NCBI GenBank assembly: GCA_947371715.1
Contig: CANBQQ010000234.1
Location: forward strand, 1 to 5,725
Reading direction: 5' to 3'
Source of the DNA: Flavipsychrobacter stenotrophus
Lineage (GTDB): Bacteria; Bacteroidota; Bacteroidia; Chitinophagales; Chitinophagaceae
Length of the DNA stretch: 5,725 nucleotides
Made by a program: the position numbers and the translations under genes
Shown here: piece by piece, positions 1 through 3,519 of the stretch
Numbering within the stretch: the stretch's first letter is position 1
Layout: each line of letters opens with the position of its first letter
Notes under the pieces: model-generated
Databases searched by the model: none
Told to the model about the DNA's origin: nothing
What the model saw: the letters and a program-made list of their open reading frames with translations, nothing else

Positions 1-105
1 ATGTTGTTATTACAATTGTTGAGTAAACAACTTAAAGCAACGGTAAGCCGGCATTCTGAAAACGGCTTTAACTTTACGATGAAATGGAATAGTATGCACA
101 AATAA
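1..105 (+). CDS. C-terminal end of a probable sensor histidine kinase (5' end outside window)
   Basis: Frame 1 is open from the first base to a TAA at 103-105, giving 34 residues. The ATG at base 1 is probably internal, because the reading is typical of a protein tail and not of a start. The stretch LQLLSKQLKATV followed by NGFNFTMKW resembles the last helix and strand of the HATPase_c domain in HisKA_2-type kinases, where a helix of the form LxxxLxxQLxG is followed by a variable turn and a G-x-x-F strand. If so, the gene encodes an ATP-binding, autophosphorylating sensor kinase whose body lies upstream. This rests on a short resemblance read by eye; any protein ending in a similar helix-strand pair would fit. 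No convincing terminator follows. Confidence 0.4.
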   Translation: MLLLQLLSKQLKATVSRHSENGFNFTMKWNSMHK

Positions 106-233
106 ATTGGCCTGCTATCCTAAAAAATATTCCTCACAGTTTCCCCTGCATTTAGTCTTGTTCCACCTCCCATTCCTTTCAATATAGAGGTCGCTGGCAG
201 GTTGCAAATATTGATTAACCTTTGAAAAATAGA

Positions 234-262
234 TGTGTATAATGCACCTGTTATTATATTTG
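234..262 (+). promoter_or_regulatory. Putative Bacteroidota-type promoter for the 185-aa lipoprotein gene
   Basis: TATATTTG at 255-262 matches the Bacteroidota -7 consensus TAnnTTTG exactly. The upstream partner is weak: TGTG at 234-237 (consensus TTTG) lies 17 bases before it. Transcription would begin near 268, leaving a leader of about 65 bases before the ATG at 334. The leader is very AT-rich and has no Shine-Dalgarno sequence, which is usual in this phylum. Confidence 0.5.
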
Positions 263-333
263 CATCAGTATGGCACTGTATTTGCTGTATGAATAATTAA
301 TATATTGTTTTTTATTTTTATCAATTCGGTGCT

Positions 334-891
334 ATGAAGAATATCATTAGTGTATTTATAACCCTAGCTGTGTTGGTAGCCCTTAGCTCCTGCACTAAAA
401 AATCTGTGTCTCCCGATCATTATTATACTGTTGGCGACAGCACCTTTAGCGGAAGTTACGTTCAATTGGGTTTTGCCGGGGCCGATTTTAATGAAAAAGA
501 TGTTTCTATTCCTACCAAAAGGAATATAGTCTGGATCAGTGACTATAAAAATATTTACAGGGGTACCGCGTTGAGCAATGACTCATTTTACCTATATGTT
601 GTAGATAGTTTTGGCACCTATGGCCTAGGTGGGAATATCAGTACCCAATATGTTGCAGCTGCAGTTACTTTCGCCTGTAAGAACAAACAAACCGGTAATT
701 GCAAAATAGGATCAGGTGAGGTCAATAAGTTTAATCCGTTTGTTCACTATGATGCTGACGTTTCAGGTGCTGGTTTTGTCAATGTGTTTCACAATGATGA
801 CGATTTTATTCAGGGTACTATAACTTGCCCATTCTATAACAATGGCGTTGCCTATTCTGTATCAGGCAGCTTTAAGTTATTTAAACGGTAA
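334..891 (+). CDS. Lipoprotein of unknown function, 185 aa
   Basis: I do not recognise this protein. Residues 1-20 form a lipoprotein signal peptide: MKN, a hydrophobic core from I4 to L17, then the lipobox L-S-S-C with lipidation expected on Cys20. The mature part (about 165 residues) starts TKKSVSPD and appears mostly beta-strand, with alternating polar and hydrophobic residues and many Gly, Ser, Tyr and Asn. Cys115, Cys123 and Cys165 could form a disulfide outside the cytoplasm. The tail SVSGSFKLFK resembles the last strand of small beta-sandwich lipoproteins common in Bacteroidota. There is no acidic cluster just after Cys20 of the kind linked to surface export, so the protein may face the periplasm, although that signal varies between genera. 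It appears monocistronic, with its own promoter and 300 bases before the next gene. The start is the only ATG that includes the whole signal peptide. Confidence 0.85.
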   Translation: MKNIISVFITLAVLVALSSCTKKSVSPDHYYTVGDSTFSGSYVQLGFAGADFNEKDVSIPTKRNIVWISDYKNIYRGTALSNDSFYLYVVDSFGTYGLGGNISTQYVAAAVTFACKNKQTGNCKIGSGEVNKFNPFVHYDADVSGAGFVNVFHNDDDFIQGTITCPFYNNGVAYSVSGSFKLFKR

Positions 892-1191
892 GTTATCATT
901 CAGTTTTATCGTGCTATCCGGTATTTTCGTTGATTTAGGCCTGCCTTCGGTTGAGTTCGCATTTTGTAAGCCATGATTTTTACTTTTGAAATTGCTTTGA
1001 CATGAGTCTCTCTTAAACACATTTTCAAAAATGCTTTCGCAAGCAACTTCTTAATTTTTGTCTGTACTTAGCTTAGTTGGTTTTGATTACCTGCGAGTTG
1101 CCATCTGGAGCATTCATCTTATTGCCTAAAGTATTTTTTACAGTATTCGTCCCGCTTTAATACTTTCGTTACGATTAATGACAGTATTGCC
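892..1191. other. Intergenic stretch without a supported gene
   Basis: This 300-base spacer holds no gene I can support. A small stem, TGCTT and AAGCA around a 4-base loop, lies at 1032-1045; read on the minus strand it has a GCGA loop and is followed by five T, so it looks like a weak minus-strand terminator, but no minus-strand gene lies upstream of it. A short basic open frame on the minus strand (906-1022) is discussed among the rejected items. The last 55 bases carry the putative promoter and inverted repeat of the next gene. Confidence 0.6.
1137..1168 (+). promoter_or_regulatory. Putative promoter of the GyrI-like gene
   Basis: TACTTTCG at 1161-1168 differs from TAnnTTTG at one base, and TTTA at 1137-1140 differs from TTTG at one base; the gap between them is 20 bases. 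Transcription would start around 1174-1176, giving a leader of only 15-20 bases before the ATG at 1192. Both elements are imperfect, so this is a tentative call. Confidence 0.4.
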
Positions 1192-1212
1192 ATGAAACCG
1201 GAAATCGTAACG
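1167..1212 (+). promoter_or_regulatory. Perfect 10-bp inverted repeat enclosing the start codon (possible operator)
   Basis: CGTTACGATT at 1167-1176 is the exact reverse complement of AATCGTAACG at 1203-1212. The 26-base interval contains the ATG at 1192-1194, and the right arm lies in codons 4-7. The left arm overlaps the putative -7 element and start point. Arm centres are 36 bases apart, between three and four helical turns, which could suit a dimeric or looping repressor. If transcription starts upstream of 1167, the arms could instead form an mRNA hairpin around the start codon. The repeat is directly seen; either role is inference. Confidence 0.4.
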
Positions 1213-1680
1213 CTCAGCGAAAAGAAAGTGGTAGGTATGCATATCACAACTACAATAGCAGAAAACAGAACAGCTGAGCTTTGGCGCACTTTTATGCCCC
1301 GGCGCAAAGAGATCATCAACGCTGTTAATGCCGACCTCTATTCCCTGCAGTTTTTCGATCCTTCAGCCGATTTTAAAAGCTTCGATCAATTTTCTGTATT
1401 TGATAAATGGGCTGCTGTTGAAGTGTCCGATTTTGAACATGTGCCTCCTGCCATGGACTCTTGTGTTGTACATGGGCTCTATGCAGTGTTTCCCTATAAA
1501 GGCATGCCTCAGGCAGTAGATCCTACCTTGCAATATATCTATGGGGTTTGGTTACCGGCATCAGAATATGTGTTGGACAATAGGCCGCATTTTGCTGTGA
1601 TGGGCAGCAAGTATAAAAACAATGATCCTAATTCTGAAGAAGAGTTATGGATCCCACTCAGGAAGAAAAGTGATCGATGA
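1192..1680 (+). CDS. Stand-alone GyrI-like (AraC effector-binding) domain protein
   Basis: The 162 residues form one GyrI-like/AraC effector-binding domain with no DNA-binding region. Recognisable landmarks in order are PEIVTLSEKKVVGM (3-16, first strand), the helix around ELWRTFMPRRKEI (29-41), FDKWAAVEV (70-78), GLYAVFPYKG (95-104), YIYGVWLPASEY (115-126), DNRPHF (129-134) and EEELWIPLRK (149-158). Fused to helix-turn-helix regions this domain binds small-molecule inducers; alone, relatives bind DNA gyrase (GyrI/SbmC) or act as xenobiotic-binding or hydrolysing proteins. It should be cytoplasmic, as there is no signal peptide. Length is normal for stand-alone members. By memory, the position after RPHF is usually Glu, but here it is Ala135. 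An upstream ATG at 1178 is out of frame and stops at once, so 1192 is the start. The lipoprotein gene 45 bases downstream is probably co-transcribed. The fold is confident, the ligand unknown. Confidence 0.85.
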   Translation: MKPEIVTLSEKKVVGMHITTTIAENRTAELWRTFMPRRKEIINAVNADLYSLQFFDPSADFKSFDQFSVFDKWAAVEVSDFEHVPPAMDSCVVHGLYAVFPYKGMPQAVDPTLQYIYGVWLPASEYVLDNRPHFAVMGSKYKNNDPNSEEELWIPLRKKSDR

Positions 1681-1725
1681 TCAATGTAAATGTTGGAAAT
1701 TATCTATGCTAAATAACCTATAAAA

Positions 1726-2502
1726 ATGACCAGAAACTTATCGTTCCTTTTGTGGTATCTGCTTATAACAGCTGCCGGCTTCATTGGATGTAACAGTGAT
1801 CAACCGGTAGGAACATTAGAATCAGCCCCGGTAGTAAAAGACAGCATAAAGACAAAGGTGCCCGATGAATTCATCGATCTGCTGTTTGCCGATCAGTCCA
1901 TACAGCAATTAGATAATTTAGCATCAGCAAGAACTATTGGTAACAAATCTATCTGGACCGATTTTCTATCCGCCACACAATTGGCATTGCAACATAAGAA
2001 CGCTGAAGCAATAGCAGCCTTTCTCGTGATCGCTGATGATAAAAAGAATGAACCACGGGTAAGATTGTGGGCCTGGAATGGGTTACGTAGTCTTGGTGTA
2101 AGGCCCAAACAGGTAGGAACTCTCGGACTTATTTTAGAGGTTCCTCAGCAGGGTAGCACAGAGTTGCTTGCTATGTATGCCGATAGATCGGCTCGCTACA
2201 TCAATTACTCAGGAATGGTGGTAGTGTGGGAACAACATGAACATAAGATGGATAGCCTGATGGGTGCTTCATTTAAATTAGCCGACCAAATAGTGGCTAA
2301 ACAGGCGCTTACTCATGAACGATCTCATGTCAGAACAGATAAGGTGAGATTCAGTTTCCTGACCACAGACGGGCTCATGCAGGCAGAAAAAAGCATAGAC
2401 GCACTCAACGATCCCAAAGACAATTTCACCCGCATATTTGCCAATTCTGTACAGGTGCTCAGTGAAATGGTGAATAGAGCAAAAACGACAACTAAAGAAT
2501 AG
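1726..2502 (+). CDS. Lipoprotein of unknown function, 258 aa
   Basis: Residues 1-22 form a lipoprotein signal: MTRN, a hydrophobic core LSFLLWYLLITAAG, and the lipobox F-I-G-C with Cys22 as the expected lipidated residue. A low-complexity linker (23-46) follows. Residues about 75-125 look alpha-helical and resemble a repeat-type helical hairpin (LALQHKNAEAIAAFLVIAD, then RVRLWAWNGLRSLG). A compact region at about 132-170 includes LGLILEVP, LLAMYADRSARYINYSG and VVVWE. I have an impression that this AYADGxARYxNxxG-like segment recurs in hypothetical proteins of several phyla, but I cannot name a family. The C-terminal third is helical and charged. The gene follows the GyrI-like gene after 45 bases with no promoter match between them, which suggests one transcript. 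No Shine-Dalgarno sequence is visible; the start is the ATG that includes the whole signal peptide. The protein should sit in the cell envelope. Confidence 0.85.
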   Translation: MTRNLSFLLWYLLITAAGFIGCNSDQPVGTLESAPVVKDSIKTKVPDEFIDLLFADQSIQQLDNLASARTIGNKSIWTDFLSATQLALQHKNAEAIAAFLVIADDKKNEPRVRLWAWNGLRSLGVRPKQVGTLGLILEVPQQGSTELLAMYADRSARYINYSGMVVVWEQHEHKMDSLMGASFKLADQIVAKQALTHERSHVRTDKVRFSFLTTDGLMQAEKSIDALNDPKDNFTRIFANSVQVLSEMVNRAKTTTKE

Positions 2503-2528
2503 GGGACGTTGACCAGTGGCGGTCTCCT
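2501..2528. terminator. Possible terminator between convergent genes
   Basis: AGGGGAC at 2501-2507 can pair with GTCTCCT at 2522-2528 (six Watson-Crick pairs and one G-U) around a 14-base loop. It spans the 28-base gap between two genes that end facing each other. The T-tract after it on + is poor (GTTTAT), so this is only a weak candidate. Confidence 0.25.
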
Positions 2529-2530
2529 GT

Positions 2531-2938
2531 TTATCCTAACCGTTCAATATTTACTTGTATAGTTCCCCAGTTATTCCATTCATATCCTGGTACATCATTT
2601 GCAAAAAAGGATAGTTGGCCGCTTCGTGTTATTTTTATTTCTGCAGCACTTCCTATTGCAAACGCACGCTTGTCATTATTGTCATAAGTGCCGCAAAGGC
2701 AAAAGCATTTCACGCCCTTTACCCGCTGTCCAAACAGATTTGCGAGCGGATTGTAATACCCATTCGGACCGGCGGGTATGACCATATCCACCCACCATTG
2801 CCCTTTATCGCACCATATGTGGTAGACCTCCCCGGCAATCACCTCTACTTGATTGGTCGAGTGTACATCGCCCGAGTTCACCTTTATTACTAAGATGCTA
2901 CCTATATCTGGTTTGTGTATAACGATGTTGTCTGGCAT
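2531..2938 (-). CDS. LecA/PA-IL-like lectin-fold protein, 135 aa
   Basis: The C-terminal third matches, by eye, the galactose lectin LecA (PA-IL) of Pseudomonas aeruginosa. LecA has NDVPG followed by four residues, then NN, SG and a SVNI strand; here residues 114-131 read NDVPGYEWNNWGTIQVNI. Asp115, Asn122 and Asn123 align with LecA Asp100, Asn107 and Asn108, which bind calcium and sugar. The preceding strand IKITRSGQLSFFA (101-113) fits as well. The middle is less similar: WWVDMVIPAGPNGYYNP (48-64) lies where LecA carries the His-Pro-x-Gln sugar-contact segment, and His and Gln are not evident, so ligand and specificity are open. Four cysteines (43, 78, 80, 82) are present. There is no signal peptide, as in LecA; length (135 versus about 121) fits a single domain. 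The ATG at 2938 is the only usual start codon in the open frame. A TAACTTTA just upstream weakly resembles a -7 element. It stands alone, converging on the lipoprotein gene. Confidence 0.7.
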   Translation of the reverse strand: MPDNIVIHKPDIGSILVIKVNSGDVHSTNQVEVIAGEVYHIWCDKGQWWVDMVIPAGPNGYYNPLANLFGQRVKGVKCFCLCGTYDNNDKRAFAIGSAAEIKITRSGQLSFFANDVPGYEWNNWGTIQVNIERLG

Positions 2939-2990
2939 TCTTATAAAGTTAGCATCTTTGACGGCAGCAGGAGAAGCAACAGATATTACA

Positions 2991-3012
2991 TCAAAAAAAG
3001 TTCAAAAAAAGT
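2991..3012 (+). repeat. Tandem 11-bp A-tract repeat upstream of the tRNA promoter
   Basis: TCAAAAAAAGT occurs twice head to tail without mismatch, at 2991-3001 and 3002-3012. Each unit carries seven consecutive A, so the A-tracts are spaced 11 bases apart, close to one helical turn, an arrangement known to bend DNA. They lie about 50-70 bases upstream of the inferred tRNA start point, where upstream promoter elements act. Confidence 0.7.
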
Positions 3013-3023
3013 GTGATAAAAGT

Positions 3024-3053
3024 TTTGCAAAGAAAACTATATCCCTATCTTTG
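3024..3053 (+). promoter_or_regulatory. Promoter of the tRNA-Lys gene
   Basis: TTTG at 3024-3027 and TATCTTTG at 3046-3053 match the Bacteroidota promoter consensus (TTTG and TAnnTTTG) exactly, with an 18-base gap. Transcription is expected near 3058-3061, giving a leader of about 35 bases that would be removed during tRNA maturation. This is the best promoter match in the window. Confidence 0.75.
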
Positions 3054-3095
3054 CACTCCCTTACGGAAACGGAAAGGGAAAGTTCTTAAAGTAAT

Positions 3096-3168
3096 GATAT
3101 CGTAGCTCAGTTGGTAGAGCAATACACTTTTAATGTATGGGTCTTGGGTTCGAGTCCCAACGATGTCA
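3096..3168 (+). tRNA. tRNA-Lys (anticodon TTT)
   Basis: All 73 positions fold as a standard cloverleaf. The acceptor stem GATATCG pairs with CGATGTC (3161-3167) with one T-G wobble, and the discriminator base is A3168. The D arm is GCTC-AGTTGGTA-GAGC. The anticodon stem ATACA/TGTAT encloses loop CTTTTAA, with anticodon TTT at 3129-3131, reading AAA and AAG lysine codons. The variable loop is 5 bases (GGGTC). The T arm is TTGGG-TTCGAGT-CCCAA. CCA is not encoded (CTT follows), so it must be added after transcription. It appears to be a single-gene unit with its own promoter and terminator. Confidence 0.97.
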
Positions 3169-3180
3169 CTTCTTAGAAAC

Positions 3181-3214
3181 AGAAAGCCTCCCATCGGGAG
3201 GCTTTCTTGTTATT
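3181..3214 (+). terminator. Rho-independent terminator of the tRNA gene
   Basis: AGAAAGCCTCCC (3181-3192) and GGGAGGCTTTCT (3196-3207) form a perfect 12-bp stem closed by a 3-base loop (ATC), followed by TGTTATT. It begins 13 bases after the tRNA. The T-tract is short, but the stem is strong. Confidence 0.85.
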
Positions 3215-3250
3215 ACTAAATTTACATAATTAGTCCCGCTAACATGTTGT

Positions 3251-3322
3251 GATGCCGAAGGTATCAGATGTTTGTAGCAAAGTCAGTCGTAAATTGGGAA
3301 CGATGCCGAAGGTATCGGATGT
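3251..3322. repeat. Two direct copies of a 21-bp hairpin-forming repeat
   Basis: GATGCCGAAGGTATC followed by RGATGT occurs at 3251-3271 and 3302-3322 with one difference in 21 bases (A versus G at position 16). Start points are 51 bases apart. Each copy can fold as GATGCC-GAA-GGTATC, a 6-bp stem with one G-T pair and a GAA loop. Copy 1 continues TTGTAGCAAA, and copy 2 has a diverged CTATTTATG. The layout (short stem with GAA loop, then ATGTTTGTAG) resembles intergenic repeats I remember from Bacteroidota genomes; this is recollection, not a search. Confidence 0.75.
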
Positions 3323-3447
3323 CTATTTATGCGAATTGCTCTTAACTTAATCGCATTGCACGTAGGGGCGCGACCATTGTAACAGTGACGACTTTTAATA
3401 TTTTGTCGTATATATTAGCGAGTGCCAAACACTAAATCGATAAAATC

Positions 3448-3465
3448 GCTTCGTTATGTCGAAGC
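3448..3465 (-). terminator. Probable terminator of the TonB-dependent receptor gene
   Basis: GCTTCG (3448-3453) and CGAAGC (3460-3465) form a perfect 6-bp stem with a 6-base loop. Read on the minus strand the stem is followed by GATTTTATCGATTT, a moderately T-rich tail. It lies about 55 bases past the receptor stop codon, where a terminator is expected. The stem is short, so confidence is moderate. Confidence 0.45.
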
Positions 3466-3471
3466 AAACTT

Positions 3472-3512
3472 ATTCTGCCCATTCTGAAATTCTGGCTATT
3501 CTGGTTCAGACA
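3472..3512. repeat. Near-tandem ATTCTG array ending in TTCAGACA
   Basis: ATTCTG begins at 3472, 3481, 3489 and 3498, a spacing of 9, 8 and 9 bases, and the array ends with GTTCAGACA. TCTGAA (3483-3488) and TTCAGA (3505-3510) are exact inverted repeats. Read on the minus strand it is TGTCTGAA followed by four CAGAAT units, which resembles the TGTCTGAATCAGGATT-type repeats I remember near gene ends in Bacteroidota. It begins 8 bases after the receptor stop codon, in its 3' untranslated region. Confidence 0.65.
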
Positions 3513-3519
3513 ATCTCAC

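Larger units (their letters stand above)
3215..3519. other. Gene-free stretch with several short repeats
   Basis: About 305 bases separate the tRNA terminator from the end of the receptor gene. I see no coding potential. The stretch holds two hairpin repeats (3251-3322), a probable minus-strand terminator (3448-3465) and an ATTCTG array (3472-3512). Between them, GTAGGGGCGCGACC near 3362-3375 and a 5-bp inverted repeat (3388-3392 with 3405-3409) remain unexplained. No copy of the tRNA 3' end was found, so there is no sign of an integration site. Confidence 0.6.

Noticed and set aside
906..1022. A 38-codon open frame on the minus strand with 11 Lys or Arg residues, which might be a small basic protein.
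   Set aside because: Open frames of this size are expected by chance in a 300-base spacer. It has no promoter match or ribosome binding site and no recognisable motif.
1076..1117. A minus-strand 14-codon reading MNAPDGNSQVIKTN that looks like a protein end.
   Set aside because: The frame is only about 27 codons long between stops and has nothing upstream to attach to.
1119..1319. A 66-codon minus-strand frame with a hydrophobic stretch resembling a membrane protein.
   Set aside because: It overlaps the confidently identified GyrI-like gene and its promoter on the other strand. The hydrophobicity follows from the opposite-strand codons.
3251..3322. The two direct repeats considered as a minimal CRISPR array.
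   Set aside because: There are only two units, they are 21 bases long with an adjacent 30-base interval, no cas genes are present, and the layout fits an intergenic hairpin repeat better.
3169..3330. The tRNA-Lys gene considered as an integration site for a mobile element.
   Set aside because: No repeat of the tRNA 3' end was found downstream, and no integrase or phage gene is present in the window.
3355..3392. GTAGGGGCGCGACC in the spacer, recalling GC-rich palindromic intergenic repeats.
   Set aside because: The complementary right arm (GGTCGCGCC) is absent, so no palindrome can be shown. At most it is a decayed relic.
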